Below, piece after piece: positions 17,447-25,740 of a DNA stretch of 45,272 nt (positions are counted from its first letter, which is position 1; the number at the start of each line of letters is the position of its first letter). Made by a program: the position numbers and the translations under genes. The DNA is taken from contig CACDMT010000007.1 of assembly GCA_902553945.1 (NCBI GenBank), forward strand, positions 1-45,272, written 5' to 3'. The stretch comes from an uncultured Alphaproteobacteria bacterium. Its GTDB lineage: Bacteria; Pseudomonadota; Alphaproteobacteria; HIMB59; GCA-002718135. The notes beneath the pieces are model-generated. The model made no database searches, was not told the origin of the DNA, and worked only from the letters and a program-made list of their open reading frames with translations.

Positions 17447-19264
17447 GTGGTTAGTGATTTAATTTTTTCACTAAGAGAAGTAGAAATTAAATTTGGAAAA
17501 AAAATAATTTTTCAAAATTTAGATTTAAATCTTCATAAAGGCGATATGATTGCTTTAGTGGGTAATAATGGTGTAGGAAAAAGCACATTAATGAAAACAA
17601 TTAATCGTGATCAAGACATTGATAATGGAAAAATTTGGAGTCTAACTGATTTAAAAGTTAGTTACTTTAATCAGAAATTTAATGATTTTCATCAAAACAA
17701 AATTGAAGATTTTTTTAATGATTTAATGAATGATAAAAATAAACATTTTATAGATATTTATTGTGATAAATTAAACTTAAACAAAAACTCCAATATTGAA
17801 AATTTATCAGGAGGACAAAAAAGAAAAGTTTATTTAATTAGATCTCTATTAAAAGAATCTGATGTGTTATTACTTGATGAGCCAACAAATCATCTAGATT
17901 TAGAGTGTATTGAATGGTTAGAAAATCATCTCAAAAATTTAAATAAAACAATAATTTGTGTTAGTCATGACAGAACATTTTTAAGTAACTTTACTAATAA
18001 AGTTTTTTGGCTAGATCGAGGAAATCTTAGGGTGAGCCCTAAAGGTTTTAAAAATTTTGACAAATGGTCAGAAGAACTTTTAGATCAAGAATATAGAGAG
18101 TTAAGAAATAGAAAACAATTTGTAAATTTAGAATTAGAATGGGCTAATAAAGGTGTAAAGGCAAGAGTTAAAAGAAATGAAAAACGTCTTCAAAGAGCTA
18201 AAGAATTAAAAATTCAATTAGAAAAGGATGAGACATCATATAGAAGTGCTATAAAATCATTGAAACCACAGATCGCTAAGAAATCTTCAGATCAATCAAG
18301 GTTTATTGCTGAATATAATAATGTGTCAGTAAGATATCCAAATCAAAAAAATTTTGTTTTTGAAGATCTTAATATTAAGATTAGTAAAAATGACAGAATA
18401 GGTTTGTTGGGAAAAAATGGCTCTGGAAAATCTACATTTCTTAAAACTTTATTAAATGAAATATCAATTACAACAGGTAAATTAAAACTGAAAAAAAATT
18501 TAGAATTTTCATATTTTGATCAGTTAAGAAATGATTTAAATGGAAGAAAATCAATCAAGGATATTTTAGTTCCTTCTGGAGGTGATTATCTAAAAGTTCA
18601 AGGAAGAGAGCGTCATGTTTGTAGTTATGTTAAAGATTTTCAGTTTGATCCCAAAAATATAAATCATACAATTCAAACCTTATCAGGAGGAGAGCAAAAT
18701 AGACTACTTCTTGCTAAAGTTTTAGCAAATCCAAAAACAGGTTTAATTCTAGATGAGCCAACCAATGATCTTGATTTAGAAACATTAGATTTACTTACAG
18801 AAATGTTATCAAATTATAAAGGTACATTATTAATTGTTTCACATGATAGAGATTTTTTAGATCAAACAGTTAATAAAATAATTTATTTTAATGAAGATAA
18901 AAAAGTTTTACTTTTTCATGGAGGATATAGTGATTTTTTAAAATCTTTAAAAAATAATAATAAAATTGATAAAAACATAAATAAAAAAAAGAAAAATATA
19001 AAAAAAGAAAATCAAAAAAAATTGTCTTTTAAATTCCAATATGAATTAAATAAACTACCTGAAGAAATTAAAATAATTGAAAATAAAATACAAATAATTA
19101 AAAATGATTTATCAAATACAAATTTATATATGGAAGATTCTGAAAAATTTGATAAAATAACTAAAGAACTAAATATCTTATCTGATGATCTAGTAATTAA
19201 AGAAGATCGATTATTAGAAATTATGGAAATAGAAGAAAAAATAAAATTTGAAAATGAAGCATAG
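17447..19264 (+). CDS. uup: ABC-F family ATPase, Uup type
   Basis: A 605-aa ABC-F protein with two ATPase modules and no membrane segment. First module: Walker A GNNGVGKS at 39-46, signature LSGGQ at 120-124, DEPTNHLD at 144-151. Second module: GKNGSGKS, LSGGE, and DEPTNDLD. The linker between them (about 210-280) is charged and helical, and the C-terminal tail (about 515-605) is Lys-rich coiled coil, as in Uup, which acts on ribosomes or branched DNA. The start is a GTG; no ATG fits the conserved N-terminus better. The last 11 bases overlap the next small gene. Confidence 0.92.
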   Translation: MVSDLIFSLREVEIKFGKKIIFQNLDLNLHKGDMIALVGNNGVGKSTLMKTINRDQDIDNGKIWSLTDLKVSYFNQKFNDFHQNKIEDFFNDLMNDKNKHFIDIYCDKLNLNKNSNIENLSGGQKRKVYLIRSLLKESDVLLLDEPTNHLDLECIEWLENHLKNLNKTIICVSHDRTFLSNFTNKVFWLDRGNLRVSPKGFKNFDKWSEELLDQEYRELRNRKQFVNLELEWANKGVKARVKRNEKRLQRAKELKIQLEKDETSYRSAIKSLKPQIAKKSSDQSRFIAEYNNVSVRYPNQKNFVFEDLNIKISKNDRIGLLGKNGSGKSTFLKTLLNEISITTGKLKLKKNLEFSYFDQLRNDLNGRKSIKDILVPSGGDYLKVQGRERHVCSYVKDFQFDPKNINHTIQTLSGGEQNRLLLAKVLANPKTGLILDEPTNDLDLETLDLLTEMLSNYKGTLLIVSHDRDFLDQTVNKIIYFNEDKKVLLFHGGYSDFLKSLKNNNKIDKNINKKKKNIKKENQKKLSFKFQYELNKLPEEIKIIENKIQIIKNDLSNTNLYMEDSEKFDKITKELNILSDDLVIKEDRLLEIMEIEEKIKFENEA

Positions 19265-19415
19265 GAAAATAAATTTTATAGGCTGGCTTTTATTTGTTAT
19301 TTCCTCAATTTTTTTTATTGTATCAAGTTTTGGCAATCTTTGGTCAATGTTGGGCAGTATATTCTTTTTTATAGCTTGTTTAGTTTTTCTGATACCTTTT
19401 TTCTTAAAAAATTAA
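19254..19415 (+). CDS. 53-aa two-helix membrane protein, overlapping uup
   Basis: A short gene starting with an ATG inside the end of uup (11-base overlap). The product has two hydrophobic segments (about 7-25 and 31-50) separated by SSFGNLWSMLGS and a basic N-terminus (MKHRK). It resembles small two-helix proteins in other alphaproteobacteria that are sometimes labelled cytochrome oxidase subunit III without basis; I recall this resemblance and cannot check it. The overlap indicates coupled translation with uup. It ends two bases before the convergent aldolase gene. Confidence 0.68.
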   Translation: MKHRKINFIGWLLFVISSIFFIVSSFGNLWSMLGSIFFFIACLVFLIPFFLKN

Positions 19416-19416
19416 T

Positions 19417-20205
19417 TTAATAGCTATTAGATTTATTATTATCTAATTTAATCTCTTTCATTTCATTTACAATATTTTGTGCAGCATCATTCATGATTCT
19501 AAAATCAGATAACACTGTAACTAAATTAAATCCCATATCGATCATTCTTTTTGCATATTTTGTTGATCCATTATGAATACCTGAAATCTTTTTATATTTT
19601 TTAGTTTTTTTAACAATCATCTCTAGATTATCTAATATTTTTTTATCCTCTACGTCAAATTTAGGCTTTAATCCATATGAAGAGCTCATGTCTGCTGGTC
19701 CTATATAAACTCCACTTAGTTGTGGTACTGATAAAATTTCATCAATATTATTTATTGCCTCTTCTGTTTCAATCATTGCAAAGCTCAATATGTTATTATT
19801 AGCATTTTTAAAATAATCTTTTCCATAATGAAGTTGTGCACGCAAAGGACCAAAGCTTCTTTGACCTTTTTGGGGATAGTAGCAATAAGACACAAATTCT
19901 TCACAATCTTTTTTATTATTTATCATTGGGGCGATTATTCCCAAAACTCCTAAATCTAACATTTTCATTATTATTCCAGGCTCATTCCAAGGAATTCTAA
20001 CCAATGGAGAAGAAGTTGAATTTTGTAGAGCCTGAAGTATCGCTATACTAGATTGATAATCATTTTGCCCATGCTGCATATCAATAGTTATAGAGTCCCA
20101 ACCCATTTTTCCAAAAGATTCAGCTATAAATGAATTAGGCAGGTGAAGCCAACCGTTAATAATTGGTTTTTTACTATTATATAAATCGATTATTTTATTT
20201 TGCAT
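19417..20205 (-). CDS. HpcH/HpaI family aldolase
   Basis: A 262-aa class II, metal-dependent pyruvate aldolase of the HpcH/HpaI family, which splits or forms 2-keto-3-deoxy or 4-hydroxy-2-oxo acids. The barrel signatures are clear: WDSITIDMQHGQNDY near residue 36 (the metal-site Asp-x-x-His-G region), SPLVRIPWNEP, IETEEAINNIDEIL with the metal-binding Glu, and GVYIGPADMSSSYG with the metal-binding Asp. Length is normal. No linked catabolic genes point to a specific substrate. It diverges from the amidase gene at 20284. Confidence 0.9.
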   Translation of the reverse strand: MQNKIIDLYNSKKPIINGWLHLPNSFIAESFGKMGWDSITIDMQHGQNDYQSSIAILQALQNSTSSPLVRIPWNEPGIIMKMLDLGVLGIIAPMINNKKDCEEFVSYCYYPQKGQRSFGPLRAQLHYGKDYFKNANNNILSFAMIETEEAINNIDEILSVPQLSGVYIGPADMSSSYGLKPKFDVEDKKILDNLEMIVKKTKKYKKISGIHNGSTKYAKRMIDMGFNLVTVLSDFRIMNDAAQNIVNEMKEIKLDNNKSNSY

Positions 20206-20283
20206 AAATTTATAATCCTTTATACATTCGAAAAATTAAATTAATAGTTTAACTTTAAATTTTATTTAAATACAAGATTATAT

Positions 20284-21099
20284 ATGAAAAATAAATTTAA
20301 AGTTTCTCAAATTCAATTTCAGGCAAAACAAACTCCCACATTAAATTCGATATTATTAGAGAAGTATTATAAAAAATCTTTATTATTTAAACCCGATTTA
20401 ATTTGCACACCAGAATGCTCCAACATCATTACCGGAGATAATAAATATTTATTTAATAACGTAAATTATCAAAATGATTGTCCGGTATTAAAAATGACTA
20501 AAACTTTTGCAAAAAAAAATAATATTAACATCAATATTGGATCTCTTCTTTTAAAACAACAAAATAAAAAAAAATTAATTAATCGATCTTTCCTAATTGA
20601 TAATTATGGAAAAATTAAATCTTTTTATAATAAAATTCATATGTTTGATGTTAACATTAATCTAAAAGAAACTTATAAAGAGTCTCATTCATTTGAGTCT
20701 GGAAATAAAATTTCTTTATTTAATATTAATAAAGTAAAATTTGGTTTTACAATTTGTTACGATTTGAGATTCCCACTACTTTTTAGAAGTTTAGTAAAAA
20801 AGGGAGCTGAAATAATTTTAATGCCAGCTGCCTTCACTGTACCAACTGGAAAAGCACATTGGGAAACTCTAATTAAAGCAAGAGCAATTGAAAATAGCAT
20901 ATTTGTCATTGCAACCAATATGTGTGGAACACATCATAATAAAAGAAAAACTTATGGGCATTCCGCAATTATAGACCCATGGGGAAAAATATTAAATATG
21001 GCAAAAAATAAACCAAAAATTATAAATACTGTTATTGATTTAAATCAAATTAAAAAAGTAAGAGCAAGGATACCGTCAATTTATAATGACAAATTTTAA
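20284..21099 (+). CDS. Carbon-nitrogen hydrolase (nitrilase superfamily, Nit1/Nit2-like amidase)
   Basis: A 271-aa amidase with the nitrilase catalytic triad Glu44 (CTPEC), Lys117 (YNKIHMFDV) and Cys158 (TICYDLRFP). The YKESHSFESGN stretch after the lysine and the LMPAAFTVPTGKAHWE segment after the cysteine place it with the Nit1/Nit2 group, whose members remove deaminated glutathione or act as omega-amidases. In alphaproteobacteria a gene of this type is often followed by a small DUF1178 gene and a methyltransferase. Here DUF1178 is missing and the methyltransferase overlaps the amidase end by 14 bases. Confidence 0.9.
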   Translation: MKNKFKVSQIQFQAKQTPTLNSILLEKYYKKSLLFKPDLICTPECSNIITGDNKYLFNNVNYQNDCPVLKMTKTFAKKNNININIGSLLLKQQNKKKLINRSFLIDNYGKIKSFYNKIHMFDVNINLKETYKESHSFESGNKISLFNINKVKFGFTICYDLRFPLLFRSLVKKGAEIILMPAAFTVPTGKAHWETLIKARAIENSIFVIATNMCGTHHNKRKTYGHSAIIDPWGKILNMAKNKPKIINTVIDLNQIKKVRARIPSIYNDKF

Positions 21100-21709
21100 A
21101 TCACTAATATCTGGAATTGGAGATTTAAAAAATACTAAACAATATTATGATAATTGGGCTACAGATTATGAATCTAATTTAGAAAATTGGAATTATAAAA
21201 TTCCATTAAAAATTGCTAGGATTTTAAAAAAAAATGTAAAATATCCCCCTAAAAATATACTAGATTTAGCATGCGGAACTGGTTTATTTGGAGTTGAATT
21301 AAAAAAAATTTATAAAAATGTTAATATTTTTGGATCTGATATTTCTTCAAAAAGTATTCAATTAGCTAAAGAAAAAAAAATATATAAAAATCTTAAAATA
21401 TCTAACTTTGAAAATAAGATAATTTATAAAAAAAAATTTGAAATTATATCTTTGGTAGGAGCTATGACATATTGTAAAAAATTTGATAAACTTTTTTCAA
21501 ATGTTCAATTTTATCTATTAAATAAAGGGTATTTTGTATTTTCACATAGAATAGATTTATGGGAGAAGCAAAATTTTGATATAATTTTAAGCAATTTATC
21601 AAAAACATTCGATTTAGTTTATAAATCAAATCCTAATAATTATTTGCCAAAAAATAAAGATTTCTCAAATAAAATTAAAGTAAGGCTTGTTTTATTACAA
21701 AAACGTTAA
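21086..21709 (+). CDS. Class I SAM-dependent methyltransferase
   Basis: A 207-aa Rossmann-fold methyltransferase. The SAM-binding motif ILDLACGTGLFGVELKK is at about residues 58-74, motif II acidic residue in IFGSDIS at about 84-90, and a later ISLVGAMTYCKKF strand follows. The N-terminal YYDNWATDYE is typical of ubiquinone/TPR-linked small-molecule methyltransferases (COG4976-like). Its substrate is unknown. It starts inside the end of the amidase gene, so the two are very likely co-translated. A terminator follows after about 90 bases. Confidence 0.87.
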   Translation: MTNFKSLISGIGDLKNTKQYYDNWATDYESNLENWNYKIPLKIARILKKNVKYPPKNILDLACGTGLFGVELKKIYKNVNIFGSDISSKSIQLAKEKKIYKNLKISNFENKIIYKKKFEIISLVGAMTYCKKFDKLFSNVQFYLLNKGYFVFSHRIDLWEKQNFDIILSNLSKTFDLVYKSNPNNYLPKNKDFSNKIKVRLVLLQKR

Positions 21710-21771
21710 AAACATCAAAATATTTTTATATAATTTGTTTGAAAAGAGAGAATCGGATAAAAAGGGAAAAG

Positions 21772-21832
21772 GGTTTATTAATTCCATAAACCAGTTTAAA
21801 AAGAAGGGATGCGCGCCGTTTCCCTTCTTTTT
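21772..21832. terminator. Two stem-loops including a strong bidirectional terminator
   Basis: The first hairpin pairs GGTTTAT (21772-21778) with ATAAACC (21786-21792). The second pairs AAAAAGAAGGGA (21798-21809) with TCCCTTCTTTTT (21821-21832) and has T runs on both strands, as expected between the convergent methyltransferase and mntR genes. The loop of the second is unusually GC-rich (TGCGCGCCGT) for this DNA, so a small RNA ending here is also possible. Confidence 0.75.
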
Positions 21833-21864
21833 TTATACACCAGTTAAAAATGATTTGGCAATAT

Positions 21865-22263
21865 TTATATATTTTTTTTTAATATATTGAATTTATTCAT
21901 TTTTTTTAATGTTTTATTACTTACATGATGTTCAATTCCTTCAGCGTCAGCGGCTGCAGTTGATGGGTCTATTCCTAAATTTAATAAAAATGTATAAACA
22001 ATATTATGCCTTTTTTTTGACTCACTAGCAATTTTTTGCCCTTTTAAAGTGAGAAAAATAGATCTATATGGCTCTCTTTTAACATAACCTTGGCTTTGTA
22101 ATCTTTGTACTGTTTTGTTTGCTGTTGCTTGTGCGATCCCTAATTTAGATGCTATATCAACAATCCTAGCTTCACCTTTAATATTATGAAGTTCGGCAAT
22201 TAATTCAAGATAATCTTCAGTATTCTCAGTTTTATGAGCATTACGCACTTTTGTAAAAGACAT
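21865..22263 (-). CDS. mntR: Manganese-responsive transcriptional regulator MntR (DtxR family)
   Basis: A 132-aa DtxR-family repressor. Residues about 15-75 form a winged helix-turn-helix with the recognition helix in LGIAQATANKTVQRL; residues about 85-125 carry the metal-binding dimerisation part, with the RHNIVYTFLLNLGI segment and the EGIEHHVS motif that supplies Glu/His ligands. There is no SH3-like third domain, as in the short MntR type. It diverges from a putative manganese exporter, and an MntR-box-like palindrome lies between them, which supports control of manganese level. Confidence 0.9.
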   Translation of the reverse strand: MSFTKVRNAHKTENTEDYLELIAELHNIKGEARIVDIASKLGIAQATANKTVQRLQSQGYVKREPYRSIFLTLKGQKIASESKKRHNIVYTFLLNLGIDPSTAAADAEGIEHHVSNKTLKKMNKFNILKKNI

Positions 22264-22308
22264 CAGTTAAATATATCACAATTATTAAAAAAAAAATAAC
22301 TCTAATTT

Positions 22309-22322
22309 ATAGCCATAGCTAT
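22309..22322. promoter_or_regulatory. MntR box (ATAGC-N4-GCTAT) between mntR and the exporter gene
   Basis: The 14 bases ATAGC CATA GCTAT form an inverted repeat with a four-base spacer, the same core and spacing as the E. coli MntR box as I recall it. The site ends 22 bases before the exporter ATG, where a repressor or activator could act. A further half-site GCTAT lies at 22331-22335, still closer to the start codon. Confidence 0.75.
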
Positions 22323-22344
22323 ATTTTTTAGCTATATATGTAAT

Positions 22345-23496
22345 ATGAATGCATTAATTTCAGCTTTTGTTGATAAGAAAAAAATTATTTTAGCTAATGA
22401 AGGAAGATTATTAAAAAAATCTTTTTATGGTTTATTAATAATTGCTTTGGCTTTTCAAGGTGGAACTTTTGGAGAAACAATAAGAAATTCAATGGTTGAT
22501 GCATACATACAAGTATCAGTATTTGTTGGCTTTACACTTTTTGTTTTTATTGGATTAGATAGTCTAACAAAATTTAATATTAGGATTTTTTTATCTAAAT
22601 CAAAAAAATTTCATGTTTTAATTGCATCATTATTAGGAGCTTTACCAGGTTGTGGAGGTGCAATAATTGTTGTTACACAATATATCCAAGGTAGAATATC
22701 TTTTGGAGCATTAGTTGCTGTATTAACTGCTACAATGGGTGATGCAGCATTTTTAATTTTGGCAGTTGAACCTTCTACTGGTTTATTAATTTTTTTGATT
22801 GGGATTATTTTTGGATCTATATCTGGTTATTGTATTGATTTTATTCACGGAGAAGAATTTATGCAACCTAATTCTAAAATTGATATTAAATTTGAAAAAG
22901 TCAAAAAAACATTTGTATCAAATTTTAATATATTTTGGTTATTGTTATTTATTCCTGGTTTTGTCATTGGTATTATGACTGCCTTTCAAATTCAAATTAA
23001 TAATAATTTTTATAATAATATTTTTATTTTAATTGGTTCTTCAGGGGCTATTCTTTCTATTTTTATGTGGTCATTAAACCCTTTGAGTGATTTTCAATGC
23101 TCAACTGATAAAAGTAGAGGTTTTATTTCTCGTGTTGTCGATACAACAAATTTTGTTACAACTTGGGTTATTAGTGGTTTTTTAATATTTGAAATATTAA
23201 TTTATTTTATTAATTTTGATTTAAAAATATTTTTTGATTTATGGGCTCCATTTGTACCCTTAGTAGCTATTTTATTTGGTTTTTTACCAGGATGTGGTCC
23301 TCAAGTAGTAGTTGCTACTTTTTATCTTAACGGATATATTCCCTTATCTGCAGAACTTGGCAATGCAATTTCTAATGATGGAGATGCACTATTCCCCGCG
23401 ATAGCTCTTGCTCCTAAAGCTGCAATTATTGCAACTCTATATAGTGCCATACCAGCTTTAATAGTTGCATACGGATATTTGTTAATTTTTGAGTAA
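22345..23496 (+). CDS. Putative manganese transporter (10-TM heavy-metal exporter family, ArsP_2 type)
   Basis: A 383-aa membrane protein with about ten hydrophobic helices and an internal duplication: LPGCGG with TATMGDAAF in the first half (about 100-135) and LPGCGP with ISNDGDALF in the second (about 314-355). This paired PGCG...GDA pattern is the hallmark of the putative manganese transporter/10-TM metal exporter family. Divergence from mntR and the MntR box support manganese export, but no metal has been shown here. The conserved cysteines and the buried Asp residues are the likely ion path. The stop overlaps the DUF2256 gene by eight bases. Confidence 0.85.
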   Translation: MNALISAFVDKKKIILANEGRLLKKSFYGLLIIALAFQGGTFGETIRNSMVDAYIQVSVFVGFTLFVFIGLDSLTKFNIRIFLSKSKKFHVLIASLLGALPGCGGAIIVVTQYIQGRISFGALVAVLTATMGDAAFLILAVEPSTGLLIFLIGIIFGSISGYCIDFIHGEEFMQPNSKIDIKFEKVKKTFVSNFNIFWLLLFIPGFVIGIMTAFQIQINNNFYNNIFILIGSSGAILSIFMWSLNPLSDFQCSTDKSRGFISRVVDTTNFVTTWVISGFLIFEILIYFINFDLKIFFDLWAPFVPLVAILFGFLPGCGPQVVVATFYLNGYIPLSAELGNAISNDGDALFPAIALAPKAAIIATLYSAIPALIVAYGYLLIFE

Positions 23497-23629
23497 AAAA
23501 AATAAAAAAAATTCACCTTTTAAAATTTGTTTAATTTGTCATAAACAATTTTTTTGGAGAAAAAAATGGCAAAGAGATTGGGAGAATGTTAAATATTGTT
23601 CAAAAAAATGCTCTAAAAAAATAAAATAA
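23489..23629 (+). CDS. DUF2256 family small zinc-ribbon-like protein
   Basis: A 46-aa protein easily missed because it starts with TTG inside the end of the exporter gene. It has the full DUF2256 pattern: KICLICHKQFFWRKKW followed by WENVKYCSKKC, giving two CxxC-like pairs (C14/C17 and C37/C41) and the conserved Trp residues. The four cysteines probably bind zinc. The function of DUF2256 is unknown; in other bacteria the gene often lies near deoxyribodipyrimidine photolyase-like genes, which are not in this window. Confidence 0.8.
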   Translation: MSKKNKKNSPFKICLICHKQFFWRKKWQRDWENVKYCSKKCSKKIK

Positions 23630-23666
23630 ATTATTTGAAATTATCATTTTTATTATATTCTTAATT

Positions 23667-23801
23667 GTGCCTAAAAAAACCACTAAACCTAATCAAAATA
23701 GTACAAAAGTTAAAGTTCGCAAAGCTAGATTGGAAAGATTGGAAAGACAATTAAAATTAAATATACAAAAAAGAAAAAATATTAAAAAATTATATGGATA
23801 A
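23667..23801 (+). CDS. 44-aa very basic small protein overlapping murA
   Basis: An open frame from a GTG at 23667 to 23801, overlapping the start of murA by eight bases. The product is almost entirely Lys, Arg, Asn, Leu and Gln, with a likely helix VRKARLERLERQLKLNIQKR that shows a heptad-like Leu spacing. I know no family. Coding is suggested by the overlap with murA and by low stop-codon density for such AT-rich DNA; it could be chance. Confidence 0.5.
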   Translation: MPKKTTKPNQNSTKVKVRKARLERLERQLKLNIQKRKNIKKLYG

Positions 23802-25050
23802 AATAATTATTAAAGGTAAATCAAGTCTATCAGGTTCATTAAATGTTCATGGATCAAAAAATGCTACATTACCAATATTAGTCTCATCACTTTTGAATTT
23901 AAATGATTTAATTTTGACAAATTTTCCTAATGTTGATGATACAAAAAATATGTTAAAACTTTTAAATAGTTTTGGGGTGAAAATTAATAAAGATAAAAAT
24001 AAATACATTATTAATAGTTTTGAATTAAAAAATATTACCGCAGATTATGACATAGTTAGAAAAATGCGCGCCTCTATATTGATTTTAGGACCATTATTAT
24101 CAAGATTTGGATATGCAAAAATTTCTCTTCCAGGTGGATGTGCAATTGGAACAAGGCCTATTGATATTCATTTAGAAGGTTTAAGTAAACTTGGCGCATC
24201 ATTTAAAATTGAAAATGGATTTGTTATAGGTAAAGTTGATGAATTTTTAGTTGGAACTTTAATTGAATTGCCATTTCCAAGTGTAGGAGCTACAGAAAAT
24301 ATTATTATGGCTTCAGTTTTAGCAAAGGGAGAAACTACAATTAAAAATGCAGCAATGGAACCAGAAATTGAAGATTTGTGTATTTGTTTAAATTCTATGG
24401 GAGCAAATATCCAAGGCTTCGGAACAAGTACAATAAATATTAATGGAGTGGCAAAACTTTATAAGTCAAATCATAAAATTGTTTCAGATAGAATTGTAGC
24501 AGGAACATATATTATAGCAGCAGTTATGTTAAATTCTAGATTTGAAATAAAGAATTTAAATCCAAATCATTTAGTTTCTCTAATAGATACACTTAAAATT
24601 ATGGGCGCAAATATTCACATAAAAAAATCTTCAATTATTGTTGATAAATCATATAAATTGCAATCAGCTAAAATAACTACATTACCTTATCCTGGATTTC
24701 CTACAGATCTACAGGCTCAAATAATGGCACTTATGTGTTTGGTTAATGGTAACTCTGTAATAAAAGAAACAATTTTTGAAAATCGCTTTATGCATGTACC
24801 TGAGCTGAATAGACTTGGGGCAAAAATAAAAGTTATAAAAGATACTGCATACATCAAAGGAAATCAAACTTTTAAAGCTGCACAAGTTATGGCAAGTGAT
24901 TTAAGAGCTAGTGTAAGTTTGATACTAGCCGGTTTATGTGCAGAAGGTGAAACCACAATTAATAGGGTTTATCATCTAGATCGAGGTTATGAACCTATAG
25001 AGAAGATGCTTTCAGGGTTAGGCCCAGACATAAGAAGAGAAAAAAAATAA
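23794..25050 (+). CDS. murA: UDP-N-acetylglucosamine 1-carboxyvinyltransferase MurA
   Basis: A 418-aa enolpyruvyl transferase that adds phosphoenolpyruvate to UDP-GlcNAc, the first committed step of peptidoglycan synthesis (EC 2.5.1.7). It has the SKNATLPIL substrate-binding segment (Lys22, Asn23), the catalytic loop PGGCAIGTRPID with Cys116 (the fosfomycin target), and FPTDLQAQ with the active-site Asp in the second half. Length is normal. It begins a conserved alphaproteobacterial run murA-hisG-hisD-infA. Confidence 0.97.
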   Translation: MDKIIIKGKSSLSGSLNVHGSKNATLPILVSSLLNLNDLILTNFPNVDDTKNMLKLLNSFGVKINKDKNKYIINSFELKNITADYDIVRKMRASILILGPLLSRFGYAKISLPGGCAIGTRPIDIHLEGLSKLGASFKIENGFVIGKVDEFLVGTLIELPFPSVGATENIIMASVLAKGETTIKNAAMEPEIEDLCICLNSMGANIQGFGTSTININGVAKLYKSNHKIVSDRIVAGTYIIAAVMLNSRFEIKNLNPNHLVSLIDTLKIMGANIHIKKSSIIVDKSYKLQSAKITTLPYPGFPTDLQAQIMALMCLVNGNSVIKETIFENRFMHVPELNRLGAKIKVIKDTAYIKGNQTFKAAQVMASDLRASVSLILAGLCAEGETTINRVYHLDRGYEPIEKMLSGLGPDIRREKK

Positions 25051-25095
25051 GTTTCTCTAGTTTTTTTGTAAATGAAGTTATAAAGGTCGCAAATT

Positions 25096-25740
25096 ATGAA
25101 TAAAATTATAATAGCTGTTCCTAGAGGTAGAATTATAAAAGAATGCCGAAGTATATTATCCAAAACAACTTTTGCCCCTGAACCTCTGCTATTTGATAAT
25201 AATACCAGAAAATTAAGATTTAAATCAAAGAAAAAAAATGTAGAATTCATAAAAGTTAGAGCTTTTGATGCCTGCACTTTTGTTGCTTTTGGCGCAGCAC
25301 ACCTAGGTATTGCTGGAGATGATGTTATTAAAGAGTTTAATTATTCAGAAGTTTATGCACCTTTAGAATTAAACATTGGACATTGTAGAATTTCTGTAGC
25401 TGCTCTTAAAAGTTTATTAAAAAAAGAAGAACCTGAAACTTGGAGTAATATAAGAGTTGCAACAAAATATCCTCAAATAACAAAAGATTATTTTTCAAAA
25501 AAAGGGATACAAGTTGAAATAATAAAACTTAATGGCTCAATGGAATTGGCACCTTCTTTAAAAATGTGTAGAAGAATAGTTGATTTAGTTTCTACTGGTA
25601 AAACTCTAAAAGTAAATGGACTTAAAGAAGTTGATGAAATAATGAAGATCCAATCTAAGTTGATTGTAAATCGTTCAGCCTACAAAACAAAAATGAATGA
25701 AATTAAAAAAATTATTTCTGAAATAGAAGATAATTTATAA
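25096..25740 (+). CDS. hisG: ATP phosphoribosyltransferase HisG, short form
   Basis: A 214-aa enzyme that joins ATP and PRPP, the first step of histidine synthesis (EC 2.4.2.17). The N-terminal IIIAVPRGRI, the LGIAGDDVI segment and the PRPP-binding stretch ELAPSLKMCRRIVDLVSTGKTLK are diagnostic. It lacks the C-terminal regulatory domain of the long form, so it should need the HisZ partner for activity and feedback control; hisZ is not in the window. Its stop shares one base with the hisD start (TAATG). Confidence 0.95.
   Translation: MNKIIIAVPRGRIIKECRSILSKTTFAPEPLLFDNNTRKLRFKSKKKNVEFIKVRAFDACTFVAFGAAHLGIAGDDVIKEFNYSEVYAPLELNIGHCRISVAALKSLLKKEEPETWSNIRVATKYPQITKDYFSKKGIQVEIIKLNGSMELAPSLKMCRRIVDLVSTGKTLKVNGLKEVDEIMKIQSKLIVNRSAYKTKMNEIKKIISEIEDNL

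Noticed and set aside
21687-21890. 67-aa open frame after the methyltransferase
   Set aside because: It runs through the double hairpin terminator and into the end of mntR, and its composition is that of the terminator.
24987-25277. 96-aa minus-strand open frame at the murA/hisG junction
   Set aside because: It is antisense to two certain genes and shows no family features.
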